Part shown: piece after piece, positions 1-10,125 of the stretch | Layout of the letters: every line of letters starts with the position of its first letter | How positions within the stretch are numbered: position 1 is the first letter of the stretch | Assembly (NCBI RefSeq): GCF_024451105.1 | Contig: NZ_JANGEY010000003.1 | Span: forward strand, 248,001 to 312,000 | From: Stutzerimonas stutzeri | Lineage (GTDB): Bacteria > Pseudomonadota > Gammaproteobacteria > Pseudomonadales > Pseudomonadaceae | DNA length: 64,000 nt | Direction: 5' to 3' | The notes under the pieces: model-generated | What the model was told of the DNA's origin: nothing | Database searches by the model: none | The model's input: only the letters and a program-made list of their open reading frames with translations | Translations under genes and position numbers: made by a program

Positions 1-2403
1 TAGCAGGCTGCGCAGCAGCGGCCGCTGCGCCAGTTCGGCCTTGGCGACGAAACCGGCCGGGCGGGGCAGGGCGGCGGTGAGCAGCAGGACGTCGAGATAG
101 CTGGCGTGGTTGGCGACCAGCAGGCAGGGGCGTGGCGGCCACTGTTCGAGGCCGCCGACGTGCAGCGGACAGGCGCACAGCCGGGCGAGCAGCCGGCTCA
201 GCAGGTGCGCCGCCGCCCAGCGCTGCTGCAGGCTCGGCAGCAGGAACACGGCCAGCAGAGCGAACGGCAGGAGCAGGGCGAAGCAGCTCCACGCCCAGGC
301 GGCGTAGAGCCCGGCGGGCAGGCTGCGCCCGGCGCCGCGCAGCCGGCCGGGCAGACTGGCGCCGGCCAGGTGCAGCAGCTGCAGCCAGGGCGGTCGGCTC
401 GACACTCCGAGCGTGCCTCGCTCGAAGGCCTCGCGGATCGCCGCGCGGCGGATCTTGCCGCTGGAGGTCTTCAGCACGCTGTGCGGCGGCGTCAGAACCA
501 CCACGTCCGGCGGCAGGCCGAGCTGTTCGGCGGCCAGCGCGACGATGCGCCGCTCCAGCTCGCGGCGGGCGCCGGGGTCGCGCTCGCGGGTCTCGGCGAC
601 CACCACCAGGCGCTCGCCGCCGCCGGCCGGGGCCGGGCTGCCGAATACCGCCACGCAGCCGCGGCGCGCTCCGGGCAGTTCGCCGACCGCCCGCTCCAGG
701 TCGTAGGGATAGAAGTTGCGCCCGCCGCGGATGATCAGGTCCTTGCTGCGCCCGGTGATGTGCAGTTCGCCGTCGGCCAGGTAGGCGTAGTCGCCGGTCA
801 CCAGCCAGTCGCCGTCGAACAGCGTGGCGCTGGCCGCTGCGTTGCGGTAGTAGCCGGCGGTGGCCGAGGGACCGCGGAACTCCAGGTGCCCTACCTGCCG
901 CTCGGGCAGCGGCCGACCGCTGTCGTCGACGATGCGCAGCGCATGGCCCGGCAGCGGCGGCCCGCAGGAGGGGAAGCCGAGCGCCTGCGGATCGCCGATG
1001 GCCGCCGGCTCGGCCGCTCCGCGGCTCAGGAACGGCTCGCGGGCGATGCGGTCGACCCGCATGCCGCGCCCTGGCGGCGGTACCGCCAGGCCAACGGTGG
1101 CTTCGGCGAGACCGTAGGCCGGGGTGAGGATCTCGCGGCGCAGGCCGTAGCGGGCGAAGCAGGCTGCGAAGCGCTCCAGGGTGTCCGGGCAGACCGGCTC
1201 GGCGCCGTTGGCCGCCAGCCGCCAGGAGGACAGGTCGAGGCCGGGCAGCGGGCGTCCCTCGAGGCGGCGCACGCAGAGGTCGTAGGCGAAGTTGGGGGCC
1301 GCGGCGACCGTGCCGCGATGGCGGTGGATGGCCCACAGCCAGGACTCCGGGCGAGCGAGGAAGTCCAGCGGCGACAGCAGCACCAGCAGGCAGGCGTGAT
1401 ACAGGCTGCCCAGCCAGGCGACGATCAGCCCCATGTCGTGGTACAGCGGCAGCCAGCTGACGCAGACGTCGGTCGACGACAGGCCGATGGCTCCGCCCCA
1501 GGCACGGATGTTGGCCAGCACGTTGCGGTGGGCGAGGGCGACGCCCTTGGGGTCGCCGGTGGAGCCGGAGGTGTACTGGATCAGCGCCAGATCCTCCGCG
1601 CCGACCGCCTGCGGCGCCTGCGGCGCGGCGCCGTGCAGTTGCTCGGGCAGCAGCACCTGACGCAGTTCGGGGGCCAGGCCGCCGAGCAGGCGGGTCAGCG
1701 GGCGCACCTGCGCGCAGGTGATCAGCAGCGGCGCCTGGCAGCTGCGCAGGATGCCGGCCTGGCGGCGCAGATGGTCCTCGATCTGCGCCGGGCGGGCCGG
1801 CGGATACATGGGCACGGGGATACCGCCGGCGAAGAGGATGCCGAAGAAGCAGCGGAAGAAGTCCAGCCCCGACGGCAGCATCAGCGCCACGCACTGGCCC
1901 GGCCGCAGGCCGTGGGCGGCCAGCGCGGCGGCGATCTGTCCGGCGGCTTCGGCGAGCTGGCCGTAGGTCAGGGTCTCGGTGTTGCGCTCGTCGCGGTAGA
2001 AGACCACGTGGGGTCGCTCGGGGTGGCGCTCGACGTGCCACTGCAGCACCTCGAGCAGCGTCGCCTGGCTGTCGGGCTGGCCCTCGGCCTGCATCGGCGC
2101 GGCTTCGCGCCGCGGCAGCCGCTCGGCGGGGGCGGGGGAGAGGCCGGCGCTCTCCAGCTCGGCGAGCAACTGGCGCGGGGTGAGCGCGCTGGCCAGCACG
2201 GCGCTGGGCAGGCGCAGGCCGAACTCGCCCTCGACGCGGGCCAGCAACTCGACGCGGGCCAGACTGTCGAGGCCCAGGTCGCGGTCCAGCACGCTGTCCA
2301 GTGTGGCGCGCAGCGGGTTGCCGGGCTGTACCTCCTGGATCAGTCGATCGACCAGCGCCAGCAACCGGGCGGCCTCGGCAGGGGAAGCGATGGGGCGAGG
2401 CAT
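1..2403 (-). CDS. ACP / acyl-adenylate ligase / PlsC-type acyltransferase fusion (C-terminus outside window)
   Basis: The minus frame is open from an ATG at 2403 to the left edge, giving 801 visible residues. Three modules can be read. Residues 1-80 form an acyl carrier domain with GLDSL, Ser47 being the expected phosphopantetheine site. Residues about 110-670 form an AMP-dependent ligase with the P-loop YTSGSTGDPKG near residue 270 and a C-terminal TGDYAYL / GRSKDLIIRGGRNFYP stretch like fatty acyl-AMP ligases. A hydrophobic segment follows, then an acyltransferase with NHASYLD, giving the HX4D pair His766/Asp771. Inference: it activates a fatty acid, may load it on its own ACP, and may transfer it to a glycerophospholipid or similar acceptor. 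Whether the ligase forms acyl-AMP only or acyl-CoA cannot be decided here. It is divergent from the efflux operon. Confidence 0.85.
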   Translation of the reverse strand, partial: MPRPIASPAEAARLLALVDRLIQEVQPGNPLRATLDSVLDRDLGLDSLARVELLARVEGEFGLRLPSAVLASALTPRQLLAELESAGLSPAPAERLPRREAAPMQAEGQPDSQATLLEVLQWHVERHPERPHVVFYRDERNTETLTYGQLAEAAGQIAAALAAHGLRPGQCVALMLPSGLDFFRCFFGILFAGGIPVPMYPPARPAQIEDHLRRQAGILRSCQAPLLITCAQVRPLTRLLGGLAPELRQVLLPEQLHGAAPQAPQAVGAEDLALIQYTSGSTGDPKGVALAHRNVLANIRAWGGAIGLSSTDVCVSWLPLYHDMGLIVAWLGSLYHACLLVLLSPLDFLARPESWLWAIHRHRGTVAAAPNFAYDLCVRRLEGRPLPGLDLSSWRLAANGAEPVCPDTLERFAACFARYGLRREILTPAYGLAEATVGLAVPPPGRGMRVDRIAREPFLSRGAAEPAAIGDPQALGFPSCGPPLPGHALRIVDDSGRPLPERQVGHLEFRGPSATAGYYRNAAASATLFDGDWLVTGDYAYLADGELHITGRSKDLIIRGGRNFYPYDLERAVGELPGARRGCVAVFGSPAPAGGGERLVVVAETRERDPGARRELERRIVALAAEQLGLPPDVVVLTPPHSVLKTSSGKIRRAAIREAFERGTLGVSSRPPWLQLLHLAGASLPGRLRGAGRSLPAGLYAAWAWSCFALLLPFALLAVFLLPSLQQRWAAAHLLSRLLARLCACPLHVGGLEQWPPRPCLLVANHASYLDVLLLTAALPRPAGFVAKAELAQRPLLRSLL

Positions 2404-2585
2404 GTCTCGCAGTGTGGGGAGCGGCCGTTGGCTTGACAAGGGGGCGGCCGTCGAAATCGGACGCAAGGCGTGCCCGGCCTTTCCGGCACTCTCGGGCCGC
2501 TGGCAGGTAAAGTGCAGGTAAAGAACCTTTGCGCACCAACTGAGAAGCCTTATCGTTCAGACTCCCAAGGAAAGTGATCCGCACC

Positions 2586-3908
2586 ATGTCCGAAATCGAC
2601 CTACCGACCCGTTCTTCCCGTAACCGCTGGCTGGCCGGCGGTGTTGTCGTTGTGCTGGCCGCCGCGCTGGCCTGGTGGCTGTGGCCGCAGTCCGGGCCGT
2701 CGTCGGCGGGCGCACGCGGGCCGGGGGGCGGCAGCCTGAGCGCACCGCCGGGCCGGCCGCGCTTTCGCGACATGGCCGGGGCTGGCGTGCCGGTGCGCCT
2801 GGCCGAGGCGAAGCTCGGCGATTTCCCGGTGGAACTCAAGGCTCTCGGTACCGTCACCGCCTACAACACGGTGAACTTGCTGCCGCGGGTCGACGGTCAG
2901 TTGATCGAGGTGCTGTTCGAGGAAGGTCAGCAGGTCGAGGCCGGCCAGGTGCTGGCGCGGATCGACCCGCGGCCTTACCGTGCCGCGCTGGACAGGGCCG
3001 AGGGTGACCTTGCCGAGCGGCGCGCCGAGCTGAAGAACGCCGAGCTGGATCTGGCCCGCTACGCCGGGCTGTTCGCCGAGGACTCCATCGCCCGCCAGAC
3101 CCTGGACAGCCAGCGCGCCAAGGTCGAGCAACTGCGCGGCAGTCTGAAGAGCCTGGAGGCGACGGTCGCCGATGCGCGTCTGAACCTCGAGTTCACCGCG
3201 GTCAGGGCGCCCATCGCCGGGCGTCTGGGCCTGCGCCAGGTCGACGTCGGCAACCTGGTGAGCTCCGGTAGCGCCACGCCGCTGGTGACCATCGCTCAGA
3301 TCGCGCCGATCGTCGTCAGCTTCACCCTGCCCGAGGCCGAGCTGCCGGCGCTGCTCGAACGCCATCGCGCCGGCGCGACGCTGCGCGTCGAGGCCTGGGA
3401 CCGCGGCGAGCGAACCCGCCTGGCCGAGGGCGTGCTGGCCAGCCTGGACAACCAGATCGACACCGCCACCGGCACCGTGCGCCTGAAGGCGCGCTTCGCG
3501 AACGCCGACGAGCGATTGTTCCCCAACCAGTTCGTCAACGTCCGCCTGTTGCTGGACACCCGTCGCGACGCTCTGCTGGTGCCGGCGGCCGCGGTGCAGT
3601 TCGGCTCCAGTGGAACCTTCGTCTACGTGGTGGGAGAGGACCGCAAGGTACAGATGCGCCCGATCAGGGTCGCCGCCGGCAACGGCGAACAGAGCCTGAT
3701 CGCCGAGGGGCTGGCCGCCGGCGAGCGGGTGGTGCTGGAGGGGACCGACCGCCTGCGCGACGGCAGCAGCGTCGAGGTGGTGGAGGGCGACTTCAAGGAG
3801 TCCGCGCCGCCGGTGGCGCCCGGTCAGGGCGGCCCGGAGGGGCGCGGCCCGCGTGGCGAGCGGCCGCTGCCGGCTGACGGTTCCCCGCAGCGGAAGCCCG
3901 CGGCATGA
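2586..3908 (+). CDS. muxA: RND efflux periplasmic adaptor (MuxA/MdtA type)
   Basis: This 440-residue membrane fusion protein should bridge the inner-membrane RND pump and the outer-membrane channel. An N-terminal membrane anchor lies at about residues 15-33, followed by a low-complexity Gly/Pro/Ala linker. The lipoyl/hairpin region contains [19 protein letters not shown] and later [21 protein letters not shown], both typical of MdtA/MexA adaptors. I chose the ATG at 2586, which has AAGGAAA about 12 bases upstream, over the in-frame GTG at 2574, which would sit on that ribosome site. The stop overlaps the next ATG as ATGA. One adaptor, two RND pumps and one channel is the MuxABC-OpmB / MdtABC arrangement, hence the symbol. 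Confidence 0.9.
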   Translation: MSEIDLPTRSSRNRWLAGGVVVVLAAALAWWLWPQSGPSSAGARGPGGGSLSAPPGRPRFRDMAGAGVPVRLAEAKLGDFPVELKALGTVTAYNTVNLLPRVDGQLIEVLFEEGQQVEAGQVLARIDPRPYRAALDRAEGDLAERRAELKNAELDLARYAGLFAEDSIARQTLDSQRAKVEQLRGSLKSLEATVADARLNLEFTAVRAPIAGRLGLRQVDVGNLVSSGSATPLVTIAQIAPIVVSFTLPEAELPALLERHRAGATLRVEAWDRGERTRLAEGVLASLDNQIDTATGTVRLKARFANADERLFPNQFVNVRLLLDTRRDALLVPAAAVQFGSSGTFVYVVGEDRKVQMRPIRVAAGNGEQSLIAEGLAAGERVVLEGTDRLRDGSSVEVVEGDFKESAPPVAPGQGGPEGRGPRGERPLPADGSPQRKPAA

Positions 3909-6900
3909 ATCTGTCGCGTCCGTTCATCCTGCGCCCGGTGGCCACCACCCTGCTGATGGTGGCGATCTTCCTCGCCGGGGTCATCGCCTACCGGCTGCTG
4001 CCGGTGGCGGCGCTGCCGCAGGTCGACTATCCGACCATCCGCGTGCTGACCCTGTATCCCGGCGCCAGCCCGCAGGTGATGGGCAGCGCGGTGACCGCGC
4101 CGCTGGAGCGCCAGTTCGGGCAGATGCCGGGGCTGGCGCAGATGTCCTCGACCAGCTCGGGCGGCGCTTCGGTGATCACCCTGCGCTTCGGCCTGGACGT
4201 GCGTCTGGATGTGGCCGAGCAGGAGGTGCAGGCGGCGATCAACGCGGCCAGCAACCTGCTGCCGGGCGACCTGCCGGCGCCGCCGGTGTACAACAAGGTC
4301 AACCCGGCCGACACCCCGGTGCTGACCCTCGCGGTCACCTCGAGCACCCTGCCGCTGCCCGCGGTCAACGACCTGGTCGACACGCGCATGGCGCAGAAGC
4401 TGGCGCAGATCGGTGGCGTCGGCCTGGTCAGCCTGGCCGGCGGCCAGCGCCCGGCGGTGCGCATCCGCGTCAACCCGCAGGCGCTGGCCGCCTACGGCCT
4501 GAACCTGTCCGACGTGCGCAGCCTGATCAACGCCGCCAACGTCAACCAGCCCAAGGGCAACTTCGACGGTCCGACCCGCGTCTCCCAGCTGGACGCCAAC
4601 GACCAGCTGAAGTCCGCCGCCGAGTACCGCGACCTGGTGCTGACCTACCGCGGCGGCGCCACCCTGCATCTGGGCGACATCGCCGAGGTGGTCGACGGCG
4701 CCGAGAACGAGCGTCTGGCCGCCTGGGCCGACCGCAGCGCCGCGGTGCTGGTCAACGTGCAGCGCCAGCCGGGCGCCAACGTCATCGAGGTGGTCGACCG
4801 CATCCAGGCGCTGCTGCCGCAGATCGCCGCCAGCCTGCCGGCCGGGGTCGAGGTCGCGGTGCTCAGCGACCGTACCCAGATCATCCGCGCCGCGGTGCGC
4901 GACGTGCAGTTCGAACTGCTGCTCGCCGTGTGCCTGGTGGTGCTGGTGACCTTCCTGTTCCTGCGCCGCCTGGCCGCGACGATCATTCCCTCGATCGCCG
5001 TGCCGCTGTCCTTGATTGGCACCTTCGCGGTGATGTACCTGGCCGGCTTCTCGATCAACAACCTGACCCTGATGGCGCTGGTGATCGCCTCCGGCTTCGT
5101 GGTCGACGACGCCATCGTCATGCTGGAGAACGTCGCCCGCCACCTGGAGGCCGGCGAGACGCCGCTCGACGCCGCGCTCAAGGGCGCCAGGCAGATCGGC
5201 TTCACCCTGGTGTCGCTGACCTTCTCGCTGATCGCCGTGCTGATCCCGCTGCTGTTCATGGCCGACGTGGTCGGCCGGCTGTTCCGCGAGTTCGCCATCA
5301 CCCTGGCGGTGGCCATCCTGATCTCGCTGGTGGTGTCGCTGACCCTCACGCCGATGATGTGCGCGCGCCTGCTGCGCCACGACCCCGCGGCCGAGCAGGG
5401 CCGCTTCTACCGGGCCAGTGGCGCCTGGATCGACTGGCTGATCGCTCGCTACGACTCGGGGCTTGCCTGGGTGCTGCGCCATCAGGGACTGACCCTGCTG
5501 GTCGCGGTAGGCACCCTGGCGCTCACCGTGCTGCTCTATCTGGCCGTGCCCAAGGGCTTCTTCCCGGTGCAGGACGTCGGCGCCATCCAGGGCATCAGCC
5601 AGGCGCCGCAGAGCATCTCCTTCGCCGCGATGAGCGAGCGCCAGCAGCGCCTGGCCGAGGTGATCCTCGAGGACCCGGCGGTGGCCAGCCTGTCCTCCTA
5701 CATCGGCGTCGACGGCGACAACGCCACCCTCAACAGCGGGCGCATGCAGATCAACCTGGTGCCGCACGGCGAACGCGATGTCAGCGCCGCCGAGCTGATC
5801 GAGCGGCTGCGTCCCCGGCTGGCGCGGGTGCCGGGCATCGAGCTGTTCCTCCAGCCGGTGCAGGAACTGACCATCGAGGACCGGGTCAGCCGCACCCAGT
5901 ACCAGTTCAGCCTGGAGTCGCCGGACGCCGTGCTGCTCGAGGCGTGGACGCCGCGCCTGGTCGAGGCGCTGGAGCCGCTGGCCGAGCTTGCCGACGTGAC
6001 CAGCGACCTGCAGAGCCGCGGCCTGCAGGCCTGGCTGGCCGTCGACCGCGACCTGGCCGGGCGCCTCGGGGTGACCATGAGCGCCATCGACGGCGCGCTG
6101 TACGACGCCTTCGGCCAGCGGCAGATCTCCACCATCTTCACCCAGACCAGCCAGTACCGGGTCGTGCTGGAGAGCCAGGGCGCCCGCGACCGCGGGCTGG
6201 ATGCGCTGCGCGAGATCCACGTGGCCGGCACGGACGGCGTGCAGGTGCCGCTGGCCAGCCTGGTGCGCGTCGAGGAGCGCGCCACCGCGTTGCAGATCAA
6301 CCGCATCGGCCAGTTCCCGGCGGTCACCGTGTCCTTCAACCTGGCGCCCGGGGTGGCGCTCGGCGAGGCGGTGGCGCGCATCGAGCAGGTCAAGGCCGAG
6401 ATCGGCCTGCCGGAGGGCGTGCAGACCCGTTTCCAGGGCGCCGCCGAGGCATTCCGCGCCTCGCTGTCCAGCACCCTGTGGCTGATCCTCGCCGCCATCG
6501 TCACCATGTACATCGTGCTCGGCGTGCTCTACGAGAGCTACATCCACCCGATCACCATCCTCTCCACCCTGCCCTCGGCCGGCGTCGGCGCGCTGCTGGC
6601 GCTGCTCATCTCCGGCAACGACCTGGGGCTGATCGCGGTGATCGGCATCATCCTCTTGATCGGCATCGTCAAGAAGAACGCGATCATGATGATCGACTTC
6701 GCCCTCGAGGCCGAGCGCCAGCAGGGCATGCAGCCGCAGGCGGCGATCCACCAGGCGGCGCTGCTGCGCTTCCGGCCGATCCTGATGACCACCCTGGCCG
6801 CGCTGTTCGGCGCCATCCCGCTGATGCTCGCCTCGGGCTCCGGCGCCGAGCTGCGCCAGCCGCTCGGCCTGGTGATGGTCGGCGGTCTGCTGGTCAGCCA

Positions 6901-7021
6901 GGTGCTGACCCTGTTCACCACCCCGGTGATCTACCTGTGGTTCGACCGCCTCAGCCGGCGCCTCACCGGGCGCAGTGCGGCGGGGGTGGCGGTCGAGGCG
7001 ATACCCGAGGGCGGTCGATGA
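3905..7021 (+). CDS. muxB: RND efflux permease, first of two (MuxB/MdtB type)
   Basis: A 1038-residue inner-membrane proton-driven transporter of the HAE1 RND family. The sequence begins [19 protein letters not shown], the usual first transmembrane helix of MdtB/MuxB. The proton-relay pair is visible in TM4 as [17 protein letters not shown]. The C-terminal half has the family signatures [23 protein letters not shown] and [14 protein letters not shown]. It overlaps muxA by ATGA and ends in another ATGA overlap with the second permease, so the pumps are probably translationally coupled. In MdtBC and MuxBC the two permeases form a heterotrimer; that is known for the family and is inferred here. 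Confidence 0.93.
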   Translation: MNLSRPFILRPVATTLLMVAIFLAGVIAYRLLPVAALPQVDYPTIRVLTLYPGASPQVMGSAVTAPLERQFGQMPGLAQMSSTSSGGASVITLRFGLDVRLDVAEQEVQAAINAASNLLPGDLPAPPVYNKVNPADTPVLTLAVTSSTLPLPAVNDLVDTRMAQKLAQIGGVGLVSLAGGQRPAVRIRVNPQALAAYGLNLSDVRSLINAANVNQPKGNFDGPTRVSQLDANDQLKSAAEYRDLVLTYRGGATLHLGDIAEVVDGAENERLAAWADRSAAVLVNVQRQPGANVIEVVDRIQALLPQIAASLPAGVEVAVLSDRTQIIRAAVRDVQFELLLAVCLVVLVTFLFLRRLAATIIPSIAVPLSLIGTFAVMYLAGFSINNLTLMALVIASGFVVDDAIVMLENVARHLEAGETPLDAALKGARQIGFTLVSLTFSLIAVLIPLLFMADVVGRLFREFAITLAVAILISLVVSLTLTPMMCARLLRHDPAAEQGRFYRASGAWIDWLIARYDSGLAWVLRHQGLTLLVAVGTLALTVLLYLAVPKGFFPVQDVGAIQGISQAPQSISFAAMSERQQRLAEVILEDPAVASLSSYIGVDGDNATLNSGRMQINLVPHGERDVSAAELIERLRPRLARVPGIELFLQPVQELTIEDRVSRTQYQFSLESPDAVLLEAWTPRLVEALEPLAELADVTSDLQSRGLQAWLAVDRDLAGRLGVTMSAIDGALYDAFGQRQISTIFTQTSQYRVVLESQGARDRGLDALREIHVAGTDGVQVPLASLVRVEERATALQINRIGQFPAVTVSFNLAPGVALGEAVARIEQVKAEIGLPEGVQTRFQGAAEAFRASLSSTLWLILAAIVTMYIVLGVLYESYIHPITILSTLPSAGVGALLALLISGNDLGLIAVIGIILLIGIVKKNAIMMIDFALEAERQQGMQPQAAIHQAALLRFRPILMTTLAALFGAIPLMLASGSGAELRQPLGLVMVGGLLVSQVLTLFTTPVIYLWFDRLSRRLTGRSAAGVAVEAIPEGGR

Positions 7022-10000
7022 ACCTCTCCGCCCCCTTCATCGTCCGCCCGGTCGCCACCCTGCTGCTGAGCCTGGCGATCCTGCTGGCCGGCGCCTTGAG
7101 CTTCGGCCTGCTGCCGGTGTCGCCGCTGCCGCAGATGGACTTCCCGGTGATCACCGTGCAGGCCAGTCTGCCCGGCGCCAGCCCGCAGGTGATGGCCTCC
7201 AGCGTGGCCACTCCGCTGGAGCGTTCGCTCGGCAGCATCGCCGGCATCAGCCAGATGAACAGCCGCAGCAGTCAGGGCTCGACGCGGATCATCCTGCAGT
7301 TCGAGCTGGGCCGCGACATCAACGCCGCCGCCCGCGAGGTGCAGGCGGCGATCAACGCCTCGCGCAACCTGCTGCCCAGCGCCATGCGCAGCATGCCGAC
7401 CTACCGCAAGGTCAACCCGACCCAGGCGCCGATCATGCTGCTGTCGCTGACCTCGAAGGTCCTCGACAAGGGCCAGCTTTACGACTTCGCCGCCACCATC
7501 GTCGCGCAGAAGTTGTCCCAGGTGAGCGGCGTCGGCGAGGTGCAGGTCGGCGGCAGTTCGCTGCCGGCGGTACGCGTGGAGCTGTCACCGCGCCTGCTCG
7601 AGCAGTACGGCATCGCCCTGGACGAGGTGCGCCAGGCGCTGGGCGAGGCCAACGTGCGCGGCCCCAAGGGCGCGCTGGAGGCCGGCGATCGGCACTGGCA
7701 GATCGCCAGCAACGACCAGCTGGACAAGGCCGCCGACTACCTCCCGCTGATCATCCGCCACCGGGACGGCGCGGCGATCCGTCTCGGCGACGTCGCCGAG
7801 GTCCGCGACGGCGTGGAGAACCGCTACAACAGCGGCTTCTACAACGACGAGCAGGCGGTGCTGCTGGTGATCAACCGCCAGGCCGACGCCAACATCATCA
7901 AGACCATCGAAGGCATCCGCGCCGAGTTGCCGGCGCTGCGCGCGGTGCTGCCGGCCGGCGCCGAGCTGGCGGTGGCCATGGACCGCTCGCCGACCATCCG
8001 CGCCACCCTGCACGAGGCCGAGCGTACCCTGCTGATCGCCGTCGGCCTGGTGATCCTGGTGGTGCTGGCCTTCCTCGGCCACTGGCGCGCGGCGCTGATC
8101 CCGGCGCTGGCGGTGCCGGTGTCGCTGGTCGGCAGCTTCGCGTTGATGTACCTGTGGGGCTTCTCGCTGAACAACCTGTCGCTGATGGCGCTGATCATCG
8201 CCACCGGCCTGGTGGTCGACGACGCCATCGTGGTGCTGGAGAACATCGCCCGGCACATCGAGAAGGGCGAGAGGCCGCTGGCCGCGGCGCTCAAGGGCTC
8301 CCGCGAGGTGGGCTTCACCCTGCTGTCGATGAACGTCTCGCTGGTCGCGGTGTTCCTTTCCATCCTGTTCATGGGCGGTATCGTCGAGCGGCTGTTCCGC
8401 GAGTTCGCCATCACCCTGACGGTGGCCATCGTCATCTCCCTGCTGGTCTCGCTGACTCTCACCCCGATGCTTTGCGCGCGCTGGCTGCGCGCGGAGGGCG
8501 AGGCGCGCGCACCCAACCGCCTGCAGCGGCTGGGCAACCGGGTGCAGGAGCGCGTGCTGGCCTTCTACCGGGTGAGCCTGGAGTGGGCGCTGCGCCATTC
8601 GCTGCTGACCCTGCTCAGCCTGCTGGCGACCATCGCGCTGAACGTCTGGCTGTTCGTCAGCGTACCGAAGACCTTCATGCCGCAGCAGGACACCGGCCAA
8701 CTGGTCGGCATGGTGCGCGGCGACGACGGCCTGTCGTTCCAGGTGATGCAGCCGAAGATGGAGATCTTCCGTCGCGCGGTGCTCGTGGACCCGGCGGTGG
8801 AGAGCGTGGCCGGCTTCATCGGCGGCGACGGCGGCATCAACAATGCCTTCATGATCGTGCGCCTCAAGCCGGCCGCCGAGCGCGACGCCAGCGCCCAGCA
8901 GGTGGCCGACCGCCTGCGCCGCAGCCTGCCCCAGGTGCCGGGCGCGCGGCTGTTCCTGATGCCCGACCAGGATCTGCGCTTCGGTGGCCGCGAGGGCGGC
9001 AGCTCGCAGTACGAGTACGTGCTGCTGGCCAGCGAGCTGGACGACCTGCGCACCTGGCTGCCGAAGGTGCGCGATGCGCTCAAGGCGCTGCCGGAGCTGA
9101 CCGACATCGACGCCAAGGAGGGCGAGGGCGCCCAGCAGATCACCCTGGTGGTCGACCGCGAGGCGGCCAAGCGCCTGGGGGTGGACATGAGCATGGTCAC
9201 CGCGCTGCTCAACAACGCCTTCAGCCAGCGCCAGGTGTCGACCGTCTACCAGAGCCTCAACCAGTACAGCGTGGTGATGGAGATCGACCCGCGCTACGCC
9301 CAGCATCCCGAGGTGCTCGACCAGATCCGCCTGATCGGCGCGGACGGCGCGCAGCTGCCGCTGTCGACCTTCGCCCGCTGGGAGCGCAGCGTCGAGCAGG
9401 ACCGCGTCCACCACGACGGCGCCTTCGCCGCGGAGAGCATCAACTTCGCACTGGCCGAAGGGGTGAGCCTGGACCAGGCCAGCGCGGCCATCGAGCGCGC
9501 GGTGGCGCTGATCGGTCTGCCCACCGAGGTGCAGGGCCGGCTGGGCGGCACCGGCGGGGTGTTCCAGCAGAGCCAGCAGTCGCAACCCCTGATGATCCTC
9601 GGCGCGCTGCTCTTGGTGTACATCGTGCTCGGCATCCTCTACGAGAGCTACATCCACCCGCTGACCATCCTCTCCACCCTGCCGTCGGCCGGCGTCGGCG
9701 CGCTGCTGGCGATCCAGCTGACCGGCGGGCAGTTCAGCCTGATCTCGCTGCTCGGCCTGTTCCTGCTGATCGGCGTGGTGAAGAAGAACGCCATCCTGAT
9801 GATCGACCTGGCCCTGCAACTGGAGCGCAGCGAACGCCTGACGCCGGCGGAGTCGATCCGCCGCGCCTGCCTGCTGCGTTTCCGGCCGATCCTGATGACC
9901 ACCCTGTCGGCGATCCTCGGCGCGTTGCCGCTGCTGCTCGGCAGCGCCGAGGGCGCCGAGATGCGCCAGCCGCTGGGCCTGACCATCGTCGGCGGGCTGA

Positions 10001-10125
10001 TCCTCAGCCAGTTGCTCACCCTCTACACCACCCCGGTGGTCTACCTGTACCTCGACCGCCTGCGCCACCGCGTCAACCGCTGGCGCGGCCGGCCCAGCGA
10101 TGCCGCATTGGAAGCTCCGCTATGA
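7018..10125 (+). CDS. muxC: RND efflux permease, second of two (MuxC/MdtC type)
   Basis: A 1035-residue RND transporter closely related to the preceding permease. It begins [19 protein letters not shown]. The TM4 acidic pair is present ([17 protein letters not shown]), as are [23 protein letters not shown] and [15 protein letters not shown] near the C-terminus. The start is the ATG of an ATGA overlap with muxB; the stop overlaps the OpmB start in the same way. The long open frame extending far upstream of this ATG is the antisense-like shadow of muxB and is not part of the gene. The likely partner is MuxB in a 2:1 or 1:2 heterotrimer. The substrate cannot be read from sequence. Confidence 0.93.
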   Translation: MNLSAPFIVRPVATLLLSLAILLAGALSFGLLPVSPLPQMDFPVITVQASLPGASPQVMASSVATPLERSLGSIAGISQMNSRSSQGSTRIILQFELGRDINAAAREVQAAINASRNLLPSAMRSMPTYRKVNPTQAPIMLLSLTSKVLDKGQLYDFAATIVAQKLSQVSGVGEVQVGGSSLPAVRVELSPRLLEQYGIALDEVRQALGEANVRGPKGALEAGDRHWQIASNDQLDKAADYLPLIIRHRDGAAIRLGDVAEVRDGVENRYNSGFYNDEQAVLLVINRQADANIIKTIEGIRAELPALRAVLPAGAELAVAMDRSPTIRATLHEAERTLLIAVGLVILVVLAFLGHWRAALIPALAVPVSLVGSFALMYLWGFSLNNLSLMALIIATGLVVDDAIVVLENIARHIEKGERPLAAALKGSREVGFTLLSMNVSLVAVFLSILFMGGIVERLFREFAITLTVAIVISLLVSLTLTPMLCARWLRAEGEARAPNRLQRLGNRVQERVLAFYRVSLEWALRHSLLTLLSLLATIALNVWLFVSVPKTFMPQQDTGQLVGMVRGDDGLSFQVMQPKMEIFRRAVLVDPAVESVAGFIGGDGGINNAFMIVRLKPAAERDASAQQVADRLRRSLPQVPGARLFLMPDQDLRFGGREGGSSQYEYVLLASELDDLRTWLPKVRDALKALPELTDIDAKEGEGAQQITLVVDREAAKRLGVDMSMVTALLNNAFSQRQVSTVYQSLNQYSVVMEIDPRYAQHPEVLDQIRLIGADGAQLPLSTFARWERSVEQDRVHHDGAFAAESINFALAEGVSLDQASAAIERAVALIGLPTEVQGRLGGTGGVFQQSQQSQPLMILGALLLVYIVLGILYESYIHPLTILSTLPSAGVGALLAIQLTGGQFSLISLLGLFLLIGVVKKNAILMIDLALQLERSERLTPAESIRRACLLRFRPILMTTLSAILGALPLLLGSAEGAEMRQPLGLTIVGGLILSQLLTLYTTPVVYLYLDRLRHRVNRWRGRPSDAALEAPL

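Noticed and set aside
106..2436. Long open plus-strand frame (776 codons) at the left edge
   Set aside because: Its product is Gln/Ala/Gly-rich low complexity without domains and is antisense to the ACP-ligase-acyltransferase gene, whose minus frame is fully open and has clear motifs. High GC creates such frames.
2433..2461. TTGACA as a promoter for the efflux operon
   Set aside because: The hexamer is perfect, but no acceptable -10 box follows at 16-18 bases, and it is 150 bases from the start.
3853..7017. Upstream extension of the muxC frame across muxB
   Set aside because: Only the part from the ATG at 7018 has RND similarity; the preceding 1050 codons are Arg/Pro/Ala-rich and out of frame with the real muxB.
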